Assembly (NCBI RefSeq): GCF_027595985.1
Contig: NC_073303.1
Coordinates: 372,756,386 to 372,820,385 of the forward strand
Direction: 5' to 3'
Source: Sorex araneus
Taxonomy: Eukaryota > Chordata > Mammalia > Eulipotyphla > Soricidae
DNA: 64,000 nucleotides
The translations under genes and the position numbers were made by a program. The notes under the pieces are model-generated. The model had not been told where the DNA came from. It saw nothing but the letters and a program-made list of their open reading frames with translations, and ran no database searches. Positions 44,801 to 53,094 of this stretch are shown here, in pieces. Position 1 is the first letter of the stretch, and each line of letters opens with the position of its first letter.

Positions 44801-45871
44801 TTGTTAGTGAGTAAAACGATGTCATCTAAGGTCAGCTTTTATTTTTTGTTGTTATATTTTGTTTTGGACCATACCCGGCAGTACTCGGCTCTCGTCATGG
44901 CTTTGCTCTTGGGGATTATGCCTGGCGTGCTTGGGGAATCTAGGGGTGCTGGGGATTGAACCCACTCGGTCCCCGGAAAGGTAAGCACCCTACCCGCTGT
45001 GCTAACCCTCCAGCAACTAAGGATAACTTTTCTTTATGATACTCAAAGCAGTTAAAATCGGCATTATTTTGTAGACACAGAATATTATCTGCACACAATC
45101 ACTAATAAAATCTATAATGAGAAATTATCTTAATTTAATGATGGCTAATAAGTACTACAGTGAAGTATACAAAGTACAATTAAAAGATTTACCATAAGAC
45201 TTTACAGATAAGCAGAAATATCTATAGTAATGCTCCCCAAAGACATGATTTGTGTTTGAGGGCTGTTGGGTACATACTTTGAAAAAAATTAAAAACAAGT
45301 ATGTTCACATAAATATTCATATATCTAGCAGTTTACATATTTGATATAGATTTATAAACTAAAAAGTTTCCCCTAACTATATCAATATCATATGAATACA
45401 CAATAAAAATTAATTAAAAGGTAATTGTATAAAACTTCTGGAATGTGATTACAATGTTTTTCTTTGTTGTGTTGATAAAGTATGAAGGAATGACTATTGG
45501 ATTCCTAGTATTAGCAGATATTTCAAAAACATTTGAGTAATGTAGAAGTAGAACATTTTATGTTTAGTTTAAAGACAGAAATATGAATAACTGATTTCTA
45601 GCATAAAAGTATGTGATTAGAATTGTCAAATGAAAGTGATTTTTCATCATTTCAGAATGGGAGAAACACATAGCACACGGCAATGTCGGTACTACAATGT
45701 ACTAATGTCTGTACTACAATGTCTAACTGGTGTTGATTTAGGTACTTACCTGACCAGCTTCTGCATTTTCACAAACAAATGTCTCATAGTATCCAGGGAA
45801 CTCAGGTACGTGATCATTGACGTTCAGAACTTGCACATACATAAGAACTGTAGAAATCTGTTCTATATTGT
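28578..45871 (-). CDS. CDH19: Cadherin-19 (type II classical cadherin), 3' portion: last four coding exons
   Basis: Join in transcription order: 45871-45750, 37130-37013, 33609-33358, 29071-28578 (986 bp, about 327 residues plus one split codon). The product is a single-pass calcium-dependent adhesion receptor that couples homophilic cell contacts to catenins and actin; in mammals CDH19 is known from glial and Schwann-cell precursors. Seen: the EC4-EC5 linker NVNDHVPEF, EC5 with DRDE and IADNG motifs, a cysteine-rich membrane-proximal stretch, one transmembrane helix split by an intron, and the tail motifs RYDDEGGGEEDTDAFDI and SLSSLDSAVSD. Exon sizes 122, 118 and 252 bp are standard for type II cadherins. 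The naming rests on remembered similarity to human CDH19 (about 772 aa), above all SEDFRENIF-, YRQSLQVGPD- and YDYLNELGPRF-like segments. Introns are 8619, 3403 and 4286 bp. The 5' exons (signal peptide, prodomain, EC1-EC3) lie outside the window. CDH7, CDH20 or CDH10 are less likely. Confidence 0.9.
29072..29668 (-). other. CDH19 last intron, part adjoining the terminal exon
   Basis: Begins on the minus strand with the polypyrimidine/AG acceptor ttcttgctcag. 29130-29160 is an (AAAAC)n simple repeat on plus. No other feature is seen. Confidence 0.5.
29669..29935 (+). repeat. SINE type B
   Basis: 'cagcaggtagggtgtttgcc', 'ggcagagcctggcaagctac', 'ttcgatatgccaaaaacagt', 'aacaacaagtctcacagtgg', ending 'gtgctacagtgctac'. 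Flanks atttaaaagaa and atttaaaaaga suggest a target-site duplication. Confidence 0.9.
30325..30559 (-). repeat. SINE type B with 12-bp target-site duplication
   Basis: Flanked by acagtagataac at 30313-30324 and 30560-30571. Contains 'gcttgagcgggcaccagtac', 'gtagcttgctgggctctccg' and 'ggtatcgaacctgggtcagt'. Confidence 0.92.
30640..30739. repeat. (TCC)n-(TCA)n trinucleotide microsatellite
   Basis: About 19 ctc units pass directly into about 14 atc units. It abuts the 3' end of element C (30740-31245, minus), whose normal tail is gggatgacagtgatacagtg; the repeat appears to have expanded from that tail. Confidence 0.95.
30740..31245 (-). mobile_element. Element C, about 0.5-kb retroposon
   Basis: Read on minus: 'ccgaggcccctctccacacg', 'gcagaggaacccaggtgtgt', 'gtaatcccatcaacggccaa', 'gcaagctaccgagagtttcc', 'ctgaccctgaaagagcctcc', 'gagaggttgctgagacacta'. 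The same ordered blocks occur on plus at 35930-36590, which defines the family. The GC-rich open frames here are not genes. Confidence 0.8.
31487..31600 (-). repeat. Divergent SINE A fragment
   Basis: 'cagtggtgctcagggctggc', 'gtgctcaggactgactcctg', 'gagagatcacctggggtgct'. Confidence 0.6.
31739..31920 (+). repeat. Divergent SINE
   Basis: 'gggaccgaagagtatagtag', 'ggactgacccctgagcacag', 'agctaggaataaaccctgag', 'cagccaggtggtggctccaa'. Confidence 0.65.
31921..32730 (-). other. CDH19 intron, nothing recognised
   Basis: AT-rich, no repeat signature. Minus strand is the transcribed strand. Confidence 0.45.
32744..32929 (+). repeat. SINE type A, full length, with 13-bp target-site duplication
   Basis: Flanked by gaatttaagagtc at 32731-32743 and 32930-32942. 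It has box A TAGCATAGTGG, head, body and (AAAT)n tail. This copy defines the type A boundaries well. It is antisense to CDH19. Confidence 0.95.
33019..33205 (+). repeat. Divergent type A SINE
   Basis: 'tggggttgagtgatagtact', 'atatggtcccctgagcatct', 'ccaagagtaattcctgagca' with (AAC)n tail. Confidence 0.78.
33358..33609 (-). CDS. CDH19: CDH19 exon: rest of EC5, membrane-proximal region and most of the transmembrane helix (252 bp)
   Basis: On the minus strand the acceptor is gtttttag|ATAACACGG and the donor is AATATTTG|GTAAGTAG. The exon begins with two bases finishing an Asp codon and ends with the first base of a Gly codon. It reads NTAVILTNRTGFSLRED..., then FYLPILIADNGVPPLTGTNT (the IADNG strand and loop typical of EC5) and LTVYVCDCDDSGSTEACSNA, the conserved cysteine-rich end of the ectodomain. 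NRT is a potential N-glycosylation site. The transmembrane helix starts at about VAIAVLVCLMIIFG and is completed by FVLFILFL in the next exon. The size of 252 bp is standard for the family. An antisense SINE-rich intron follows on the low-coordinate side. Confidence 0.93.
33729..33888 (+). repeat. Divergent SINE next to the 252-bp exon
   Basis: 'aggagctggagagttaggac', 'gctgggactaaccctggttt', 'cacagaaacaggagtaaccc'. Confidence 0.6.
33889..34589 (-). other. CDH19 intron, nothing recognised
   Basis: AT-rich. Confidence 0.45.
34590..34850 (+). mobile_element. L1 3' UTR fragment with poly(A)
   Basis: GA-rich segment (34622-34682), then 'ggagacattggcagtgggaa', 'atgtacactggtgaagggac', 'aattatgaacaactttgtag' and an A-rich end. 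The layout matches the other L1 3' ends in this window. Confidence 0.7.
35065..35240 (-). repeat. Type A SINE, near full length
   Basis: 'gggtcacacctggcgttgca', 'ggaattactcctggtggtgc', 'gaattgaacctgggttggcc', 'gctgtgatatcgttccagcc'. Confidence 0.92.
35241..35849 (-). other. CDH19 intron, nothing recognised
   Basis: Very AT-rich; the 116-codon minus-strand open frame at 35389-35739 has no recognisable domain. Confidence 0.45.
35850..35887. repeat. (TTA)n microsatellite
   Basis: About twelve tta/att units directly before the start of element C. Confidence 0.9.
35890..36590 (+). mobile_element. Element C, longer copy with a duplicated inner module
   Basis: Blocks shared with 30740-31245: 'cagggccactctccacatgt', 'gcagaggaacccaggtgtgc', 'gtaatctcatcaatggccaa', 'ctgaccctgaaagagcctcc', 'ggttgctaaaatctcagggc'. 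The module 'gagaacctgacaagctacca...cagtaacag' is followed by a second version at 36310-36426. The 3' end, 'gagatgttactggtacccac...gtaaatcgatgaataatggg...cagtgatacagtgatac', is the one found on SINE B. Confidence 0.82.
36591..37012 (-). other. CDH19 intron, nothing recognised
   Basis: Adjacent to the donor of the 118-bp exon (AACCAAG|GTGATT). Confidence 0.45.
37013..37130 (-). CDS. CDH19: CDH19 exon: N-terminal half of EC5 (118 bp)
   Basis: On the minus strand the acceptor is tttttatag|GTAATTCGG and the donor is AACCAAG|GTGATT. The exon starts in phase 0, after the Gln that ends the previous exon, and ends with one base of the next codon. It reads VIRTISAVDRDESEEVEHFY then FNLSVDSTKNSSFIVIDNQ. 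AVDRDES is the calcium-coordinating DxD-type motif of a cadherin repeat. NLS and NSS are potential N-glycosylation sequons. The final G joins AT of the next exon to give Asp (DNQ-D-NTAV). The 118-bp size is diagnostic for this position in type II cadherin genes. No open reading frame of 60 codons covers it, so it is recognised from its translation and splice sites. Confidence 0.92.
37131..38276 (-). other. CDH19 intron, nothing recognised
   Basis: AT-rich sequence upstream, in transcript sense, of the 118-bp exon. Confidence 0.45.
38277..38440 (+). repeat. tRNA-Ala-like SINE
   Basis: 'ggctcagtgatagagcacgt', 'gccttgcaagcatgaggatc', 'tgagttcaattcctaacact' give a tRNA-like A box and B box of the alanine type (ID-like), unlike the head of types A and B. 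The tail is less certain. Confidence 0.6.
38441..40060 (-). other. CDH19 intron, nothing recognised
   Basis: AT-rich; 39590-39960 has moderate GC and two short open frames without recognisable domains. Confidence 0.4.
40073..40179 (+). mobile_element. 5'-truncated element C, 3' end only, with target-site duplication
   Basis: A 107-bp insertion flanked by attggttctgca at 40061-40072 and 40180-40191. Contents: 'cccaaatctcagggctgaga', 'ggagacattactggtgcccg', 'gatgaacaacgggataacag', ending in 'gatacagtg'. Confidence 0.9.
40192..40889 (-). other. CDH19 intron, nothing recognised
   Basis: AT-rich. Confidence 0.45.
40890..41085 (+). repeat. SINE type A, full length
   Basis: 'tggggctggagtgataacac', 'gggcgtttgccttgcacgcg', 'cagcatcccatatgttcccc', 'gtgcatcgctgggtgtgacc' and (AAAT)n tail. 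Confidence 0.95.
41399..41541 (-). repeat. Divergent type A SINE
   Basis: 'gcttgggggccacgcccagc', 'cagggatcactcctggcgat', 'gagggatcaaaccgagctca', 'gctgtactattgctcagacc'. Confidence 0.8.
41542..43248 (-). other. CDH19 intron, nothing recognised
   Basis: About 1.7 kb of AT-rich sequence with no repeat signature seen. Confidence 0.45.
43263..43404 (+). repeat. SINE type B with large internal deletion and target-site duplication
   Basis: Flanked by tacaacagacctgt at 43249-43262 and 43405-43418. Head 'ggactggtgcgatagcacag' and 'ttcaattcctccgtcgtccc' pass directly to 'gacagtgctacagtgctaca'; the middle of the B module is absent. Confidence 0.92.
43770..44250 (+). mobile_element. L1 3' UTR fragment, interrupted by a SINE
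   Basis: 'gagacattggtggtgggaaa', 'gaagggacaggtgttggaac', 'cataactgaaacccaacctt' before the SINE, and 'attcaataaaaattattttt' plus poly(A) after it. A (GACAGA)n stretch lies at 43786-43825. Confidence 0.75.
43970..44211 (-). repeat. SINE type B nested in the L1 fragment
   Basis: Target-site duplication atctcactctc at 43959-43969 and 44212-44222. 'tagcgggcaccagtaacatt', 'gtagcttgctgggctctccg', 'gaatcgaactcgggtcggtc', 'gctgtgctgtcactccagcc'. Confidence 0.93.
44362..44548 (-). repeat. Divergent type A SINE
   Basis: 'gggctgggccacacccaccc', 'gctctgcactcagggcttac', 'ggggaccaaatgggtgccag', 'cctgcaaggcaaaagccctg'. Confidence 0.75.
44850..45016 (-). repeat. Divergent type A SINE
   Basis: 'ttttggaccatacccggcag', 'ggggattatgcctggcgtgc', 'gtgctggggattgaacccac', 'cgctgtgctaaccctccagc'. 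Confidence 0.8.
45017..45749 (-). other. CDH19 intron adjoining the 122-bp exon
   Basis: AT-rich, nothing recognised other than the donor site at 45749-45748. Confidence 0.45.
45750..45871 (-). CDS. CDH19: CDH19 exon: end of EC4 and start of EC5 (122 bp)
   Basis: On the minus strand the acceptor is ctgcag|AC and the donor is GGTCAG|GTAAGTA, a near-consensus site. The first two bases complete a codon from the previous, unseen exon; the exon ends in phase 0. It reads NIEQISTVLMYVQVLNVNDH followed by VPEFPGYYETFVCENAEAGQ. NVNDHVPEF is the DxNDxxPxF calcium-binding linker at the boundary of two cadherin repeats, and YYETFVCENAEAGQ opens EC5. In the linker, His follows Asp where many cadherins have Asn (NDN); I recall the same NDH in human CDH19. 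A nearer AG at ttctacag was rejected because only the longer exon gives the family's 122-bp size and keeps NIEQIS. It lies 8.6 kb upstream, in transcription sense, of the next exon. Confidence 0.9.
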
Positions 45872-47041
45872 CTGCAGGTATATATGACCAGAAAGAAAAT
45901 AATGGACATTCAGATGGCCATTAAAGAACACAGAAGACATTAAAATTACATTCTATTTTGTAGTCTACTTTCATTTTGTTGAATAAAAAATAATTTGAGG
46001 ACAACATATCTTTATAAAGAAATTTTAGTTAATGTATATAGTAAATATTTATTAACAACACAATGCAGCATAGAAAAGTGTTCTCTATGCATTCAACTAA
46101 ACGTATATGCTCTGAGTAATTAAACTTCAGAAGCTGATGAAGAATAGGAAAGAAGAATGCAATCATGTCTTTTCAAAATTCAGACCCTTTTGGATATATA
46201 TTAACCTGTTTGATCCTAGTGAATATATTTATTATTACCCTTCCCAAGTTTAATTCTAAAAATATCTACAAACCATAGAGCTTTACAAATTGCATTTAAG
46301 AGATGACCTAAAATCAGATGTGAATGTCTTATATCTTAGGGGTATAATGTTGCCACATTATGCAAACCATCTAAGTGCTAATATCCTTCTTGGCTCAAGT
46401 GGAACCACACTTTAGGAAACCAGTAATCACACTGCAAATTAGTAGGACCAAATTGCATATTTGGAAGTAAATAACAGAGGACAGTTCTCACTAAACACAA
46501 TTTTCAAATTTATGTGGTGATGGATATTAATTAGATTTATTTGGGTGACCATTTGCAATATGCATAAATATATAATCGTTATATTGTACACCTGTAATGC
46601 TTGTAATGATATACAAACAGTCATTGAATTTGGCTAAATTAAATATAAGGCAAATAAGGGCTAGAATAAAATAACTATAATTAAGCATAGGCAGGCATAG
46701 TTTTATATTAGATTGAGCTGGGAATGTTTTCTTAAATGAACTCAGAAATACAAAACCATGAAGCAATAGAAAGATAGAGTTAAAACAATTTTTGAATGAC
46801 AAATAAACCACAAAATACACAGTAATTTTTAAACCAGAACAACAGGGATCTGGAAAAACTTGCATTCTTGCATGAGAAGCACACAAGCTGAAATTTATAA
46901 ATCTTGACAATTAATATGAAGAAGACAATTGGGGGGAAATCACAAACTATAAATTCAATTAATGAGAATATTCCAGTGGTCTATTTTTTCAAAACCATTT
47001 TCATTGAGGTATTTACGGTATTTACTGAGATTTACGGTATT
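45872..47041 (-). other. CDH19 intron, nothing recognised
   Basis: AT-rich. The 127-codon minus-strand open frame at 46527-46910 has no cadherin features and no known domain. Confidence 0.45.
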
Positions 47042-47057
47042 GCTCATCATACTTTTA

Positions 47058-48701
47058 TTTTTTTTTTCATGCATTCATTCATTTTATTCACTCACTCATA
47101 TGACAAACACCAGACCAACACAGAGGATTCAGAATAAAATTTAAAAGCAATGACAGAAAACAGATACAATATTTGATTTTATAAAGTATATCTGCTGCTT
47201 TAGAAAACAAGTTGTTTTTTTATTTGTTTCCTAAATCAATATCTTTATTATAACTTTTTAAAATATCCAATTTCTTTTTTTTTTTAATTTTATTGAATCA
47301 CCATGTGGAGGGTTACATAGTTCTCAGGATTATGTCGGTTATACAATTCTCAAACACCCTTCCCTTCACCAGTGCCCATCCTCCATCACCAACCCCCCCA
47401 GTATACCTGCCGCCCCCTCCCACCTCCCCAGTCCCCACCCTTGTACTTGATAAGTTTCACTTCATTTATGCCTTATCTCGATTACATTCCATGTTTCAAC
47501 ACACAACTCACTACCGTTGTTGGGGTTTCCCCCAAAAAAGAAAAGCAGTCCTATTGCCAAGGAGGCATTTGATAGTTCTCCACTGCTAAGAATATAGAGA
47601 TATTAAGTCCCGCTGTTTGTAACATAACTTTTCTTTTTCCCCCTTGCCCCGCACCACCGAGTTCACGCCTGTTTAGTAATCGCCACGCTGCCTGACAAGG
47701 GAAAAAAAAAAAAAACGAAAAAAACGAAAAGGATGGTTATTTCCCGTCATCAGCAGACGTGGGGCTCTGGCTTAGTTGATAGACTAGTAGAGTGTCTGGA
47801 AGCAGTTTCTGGAACCGAAGGGCTTGCGCTGGTATCGGCTCCGGCTCGAGATTCCACCAGCGTCCCACTGTTCCATGTACATAATTTTTCCCCTTATATC
47901 CCATTCCCACGCCACCAGGTCTGTTTGCTTAATGGACATCACACTGTAGTTGACGACACGCCGCGTTTCTTCCCGAGAAAGAAGAAAATTTCTTCTCAGC
48001 TGGCGTGGGGATATAGCTTAGTTCAGTCTAGAGAGATGGCTACCACTTTGATTGCCTTCAATATTTCAGCAACAGACTTACTATTCTTGTTAGGATCTCC
48101 CACAAAAGTCCGACCCATTAAAAGCGAACCATTACATATTGCTGATGCTAAGATTCTGTATAAAGTCCAGGGAAAGTACAACCAGAAATAACATCACTAC
48201 AAACTTTTACCCTTTTATGGTGCTCATAAGATGGAGAAGTCCTGCGCTGTGTTCAGGAGGGAGGAGTTGAGAGAGAGAGACAGGTTAAAAGAATTGGGGG
48301 ATGCGCTCCCTTGGGCTCTTCCATCATGTTCGCTCCGCAGCCGGATCCAAAGGGAAGCACACGTGGGGGAGGTGGGTTTAAATATCTATCTGCTGTGGGC
48401 GGGGGTCGCCGCCCCCGCCCCCTGGGGTCTCCCGCAAGCGCGCGAAATCGTCCTGTTTCAGCTGGATCGCTGGCTCCATTTTGCGCTCAGGAAAGCCGCG
48501 GATCCTGCGCTGTGCTCAGGAGGGAGGAGTTGAGAGAGAGAGACAGGTTAAAAGAATTGGGGGATGCCCGGGTCCCACTGTTTCAGCGCACCGTGGGGTC
48601 TCTGGTCCCATGCCGGAGTTAGTTCAGTGGGCTGCCTGGAGTCCAAGGGCGCTCCCTTGGGCTCTTCCATCATGCTCGCTCCGCAGCCGGATCCAAAGGG
48701 C
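47058..48701 (-). mobile_element. Element D, long copy with apparent 3' transduction
   Basis: A 1.64-kb insertion flanked by the 16-bp target-site duplication gctcatcatactttta (47042-47057 and 48702-48717), at an L1-endonuclease-type ttttaa site. In minus sense: a GC-rich 5' region with two related monomers, a central body, an L1-like 3' end with AATAAA-type signal and A-run ending near 47272, then about 205 bp of unrelated sequence with a second AATAAA (47088-47083) and a final A-run at about 47067. It is sense-oriented in the CDH19 intron. No long open frame exists on its sense strand; the plus-strand frames (up to 152 codons) are antisense. Confidence 0.85.
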
Positions 48702-48702
48702 G
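48244..48702 (-). repeat. Repeated 5' monomers of element D
   Basis: Two segments recur: 'tgcgctgtgctcaggaggga...aaaagaattgggggatgc' at about 48245-48305 and 48508-48569, and 'gcgctcccttgggctcttcc...gcagccggatccaaaggg' at about 48304-48353 and 48649-48699. Spacing between copies is 265 to 345 bp. CpG-rich composition suggests a promoter-like region. Confidence 0.8.
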
Positions 48703-48899
48703 CTCATCATACTTTTAATGCAGACATCATTCCAACACCATACCCATCCCAATGACCCCTCCACCGCACCCTGTAAATTCAGTTCTACAGATAAAATTTT
48801 CACTTTTTATGACTTTGACAATATATTGCTTTCTTATTATAACTTCCCTTTTTTTCTAGATTTAAATTTTTTAATTAAAAAATTTTAACACTAGTAACT

Positions 48900-50285
48900 A
48901 TGGAATTATAAAATTATTCATGATTGCATTTGAAGAGTACTTTTCAATACCGATCCCTTCACCAGTGACCACTTCCTCCCACCAACGCTCCCCAGCCCCC
49001 ACCTTTGCTTCCCACTCTCCTTTGTTTTAATATATTTTTACAGTACTTTTGCCCACAGGGTCTCATACACAACGTTTTACCACCTTTAAGTACAAAACGC
49101 TTTACCACCCTTATGTACATCTCCTCCTCCCAGTTTAAATCTCCCCTCTGCCAGAGATGTTGCCCCCTCCCTGTCTTATTCCCATTTCCCTCAGTGGCAT
49201 GTTTTCCACTGAATACCACCTCTCAGTTTTTGTTCTATTGCCTTTGGGTATTCGTTATTCTATCATTATGTTTCTGTGTGTCCTGCATACGAGAGAGATA
49301 ATTCTGTGTCAGGCTTTCTCCCTCTAACTTCTCTCAGCGTGATACTTTCCAGTCCCTCCATGTAGCGGCAAAATTCATGACTATCTTTTCTTACAGCCCA
49401 GTTGTATTCCGTTGTATACATATATCAGAATCCCTTTATCCAGTCACTTATCCTTGGGGCATTGTGACTGTTTCCAGGTTTTGGCTGTTGTGGATAGTGC
49501 TGTAAGGATCACAGTGAGATGCAAGTGCCTTTTCTCCATTTTATTTTTGGATCCTTGGGGTATATTCCAAGAATTGGGGTTGCTAGGTCAAATTAAAACT
49601 CAATTCCCAGACTTTTCTTTACTTTTCTTTTAGGAAGGTCCATATGTTTTAAAGGAAGTCTGGAGCAGGTGGCATTCCTGCCACACAGTGAATGAGACTC
49701 ACTTCTCCTTGCATCTGCACTAGCACTGGTTGTTCTTATTCTTTTTCAAGTGTGTCAGTGTCATTGTTGTTTTGATTTGCTTCTCCATGATGATAAAGTG
49801 ATGCAAAGCATTTCATCACGTGCCTTTTGGCCCTTTGTATTTCTTCTTTGAGGGAGTTTCTTCTCATGTTTTCTCTCTGTTTTCTGATACGGTTGGATTT
49901 TTTTCTTTTATAAGAAAAAAATTTATAGTTCTACCAGCACCATATATATCTTAACCTCTTACCAGATGAGTGTTAAGAAAATAATTTCTCCCTTTGCTGC
50001 TTTTATATCCTACTCATTGGTTCCTATGAGGTGCAAAAACTTCTTAATTTAGTCTATTTGCTTATCTATGATTCTACTTGCTTGGCCAGTAGTATTTCAT
50101 CATTGAAGATTCCTTTAGCTTCATTTTTAGGGAAAAATCTGCTTACATTTTCCTCTGTGCATCATGGATGCAGGTCTGATATCAAGGTCTCCAACCCATT
50201 TTGGTTAATCTTTTTGGAATGGGTTTAGAAACAGGTTTGAAACTGTTCTGTTTTATCTCACATATGGGAGAAATCTCTCTTTTAT
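48900..50285 (-). mobile_element. Old L1 fragment: 3' UTR and end of ORF2
   Basis: The low-coordinate part ('cgatcccttcaccagtgacc', 'cttcctcccaccaacgctcc') is L1 3' UTR. 49320-50230 parallels the C-terminal ORF2 region of the copy at 58600-59500 ('gtgatactttccagtccctc', 'ggattttggctgttgtgg'-like, 'catggatgcaggtctgatat'). It is heavily decayed with no open frame. Confidence 0.8.
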
Positions 50286-50460
50286 TTTAATTCTACACAC
50301 ATATACTCATAGATATGATTAAAACAATATTCTAAAATTTCACAAAATTGCAAATAACTGATAAGCTTTCAAATTAAAAACTTTTTAGAAGCTACATCAT
50401 TCTTTTTCAGAGGTATATATATTTTAAAATATTATTTTGTTATTATTAGTTTTGTATTAC

Positions 50461-50721
50461 TGTATCACTGTATTACTGTCATCCCATTGTTCATCGATTT
50501 GCTTGAGTGGGCACCAGTAACGTCTCCATTGTAAGACTTGTTGTTACTGGTTTTGGCATATTGAATATGCCACGGCTAGCTTTCCAGGCTCTTCCGTGAG
50601 GGCAGGATGCTCTGGATACTCTTGGTAGCTTGCCGGGATCTCCAAGAGGGGTGGAGGAATTGTACCCGGGTTGGCAGTGTGTAAGGCAAATGCCCTACCC
50701 ACTGTGCTATTGCTCCAGCCC
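50461..50721 (-). repeat. SINE type B, full length
   Basis: 'gcttgagtgggcaccagtaa', 'cgtctccattgtaagacttg', 'gtagcttgccgggatctcca', 'gtgctattgctccagccc'. A short duplication ('ctctggatactcttggtagc') lies inside the module. Confidence 0.92.
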
Positions 50722-51714
50722 TCTGTATTACTACATTTTAAAATTTACATTACGCAAATCACACAAATGTTAAATTATGTTAGAGGGTAGAGAAGTAAAA
50801 AATCAAGGGGAAATATAATAGGCATGTAAAACAGTAAAAAAAAGTGTGTTTAATCCAAAGAAAGCAAATATTGGCTTTATACTAGAAAGCCATAAAACCA
50901 TTAGCAAATTTTATATTATATATACTGCTAAAGTGTCTGTATTAATAAGTAAAAGACTGTAATAAAAATTCTTCGAATAAGAAAATCACTTCATCAGATA
51001 GAACATTCAATACAAATTAATTCACTATTGAAAATGTACGAAACTCCTTTGCAAACTAGGAGTAAACAGACCTTTATTAATAGAGGGCACCAGAAGCACC
51101 ATGAGTGAATGCTACATGCAAAGCACATGCTTGGAAATTCACCTTGTTTGTTCGTCTGTCTGTTTTTTTAAATTTATTTTTAAAAGATGCTGGTCAGTGT
51201 TCCTTGCAAAACTGGTTTTAAGGCTACGAATTCCCTCAGCTGCTGCCTGTCCATGATGCTCTAAATTATTCTTCCAAAGGTGAAAAATAATCTACCTAGA
51301 TGGATTATTATCTAGGTATAATAATCTACCTGGATGGAGTATTCTTTGTTGCCCATTTCTGGAGCTTTTGTAGTAATTTCCACTATTCTCTGCTGGCTCA
51401 AGGGACTCATTAGCTAGATCAGCCGTGACTCTTATTCCTGTACTGTGCACGTCGCTCTTTTCCTCTCTAGTCCTCCTTGCAACATAGGCAGCTTCCTCTT
51501 CCTGGCGGTAGGCCCTGCCGCCACCATGCCTGCCCTTCCCGATTCTCAGACCCCAGCTCAGTGCCCTGGACAGCTCTGCTGCCCCACTTTCCCAGCTGTC
51601 CTCAGTCTCCCCACTGACATCTCAGCCACTGGCCTGTGGCTTCTCAACCTGGTATGTTTTGAGACTAAATCACTCTTTGCTCTGATGGGGGCTATCCTGT
51701 TCACTGTAGACCTT
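50722..51714 (-). other. CDH19 intron; short imperfect tandem duplication
   Basis: At 51288-51342 a segment like 'ataatctacctagatggatt' is repeated twice with an intervening inverted part. 51430-51660 is C-rich with a 97-codon open frame of no recognisable domain. Confidence 0.4.
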
Positions 51715-51815
51715 ATTTTTTGGGGAGGGGTAAGGTAGGGGTGACACCTTAGGGATGCTCTGGTCTTGTTCCTGGCTCTGTACTTAGAGATCATTCCTGG
51801 TGGCGTTCAGGGACA
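51715..51815 (-). repeat. Old SINE A fragment
   Basis: 'gtaggggtgacaccttaggg', 'ggtcttgttcctggctctgt', 'agagatcattcctggtggcg'. Confidence 0.6.
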
Positions 51816-53094
51816 AGATGTGGATGTGGAGCACGACAACAGGCGCCAGAGCTGCTAAGATCTGTCCCTGCACAGCAGATAAGACCTGTCCCTGCATTGT
51901 CACCCAGTAGGGAGTGTCTGGGTGCATTTTACAAGCACCCAGTTTCTGGCTTTGAGTCTCACACAACGCTCCCCACCCAAGAATTGTCACCTATCTGCAG
52001 CATCTAGTCCTAAAGGGGTCTGGGCAAGGGCAATGCAGAGTTGGAAAGGTGATAGGTCAGTAATGCTAAACTTTATGTGATTGGACCATCCTCTTAAGCC
52101 AAGATCCTCTATATAATATATATATATACACACATATACATATATACATATATGTATATGTATGTATGTATATTTGGTAATATGTGTATATTTGGTAATA
52201 AAGTGAATGACTATTGGCTGTCTCCTGAAGTGATTTCTCTGTACATCCATCATCCTTCACTCAGTGTCTTCCCGGAAGGGGTGCGCATCATGTCTGGGCA
52301 CATTGGGGAAAAGCTGTTCCCTACACGTGGCTATAACCTTAGGTGAGCACCTTCCCCACTGTTTTATCTCTAAAACCCCATTGTACAATTTTTCACAGCA
52401 TCCCAGACCTCTACCAAGTAAGTCATGCCAGGAGGACAGCCCACCTCAGTACCAGTGCTCAGATTTGTCTTGAGACAGACATTGCCATATACTGCCGCAG
52501 GCAGATTTGTGGTTACTTTCATAAAGATCACGGTTTTGCTCATGTGATTTGTGTCCAACACAAAGCAACAGAGCCAGTGATGGGGGATATTAAATTAGCC
52601 TTTCCAGAAACTAAACCAGCACAAATTATTATGAAAGTTAAAGTCCATATATCTTTGGTCCACTAATAACCCTGGAAATTCATGTGATTGTCTAAGATGC
52701 CAACACAAAAGATTAAGTGATCCAATTGATTTTTTTCAGAATTATTTGTGTCACACCCAAAGAACTGTGGCATTACTCAAGTGTACATAAAAAAAGGAAT
52801 TTGAAATAATAAATCCTATCCATAATATAAAATTTGGGGTGCATATTTTAATAGACTATTTAAATTAATGCAACAAGTTTACAAGTATTGTGAATTTACA
52901 AAACACTACTGGATTTTAATCTAGGTTTTTAGTTTGAGAAAAATGCTTAATCATTCTTTTAGTTGATTTCTGTAAACTGAAACTTGTACTAGTAACTATG
53001 AAATTATTCTAACACTAAGTTAATACATATAAAGCATTTAGATTTTTTAGCACATAAATACTCAATAAATATTGAATCTTATATTTTATGTACT
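51816..53094 (-). other. CDH19 intron; TA/CA microsatellite
   Basis: 52113-52175 is a (TA)n/(CATA)n/(TATG)n microsatellite. About 52280-52380 may hold a very old SINE fragment. Nothing else was recognised. Confidence 0.45.

Noticed and set aside
45750-45847. Shorter 98-bp version of the EC4-EC5 exon using the acceptor ttctacag
   Set aside because: It breaks the expected exon size and drops the conserved NIEQIS stretch; the upstream ctgcag acceptor gives 122 bp with the correct phase.
47733-48191. 152-codon plus-strand open frame
   Set aside because: It lies antisense within element D and shows no known domain; no splice or start context supports it.
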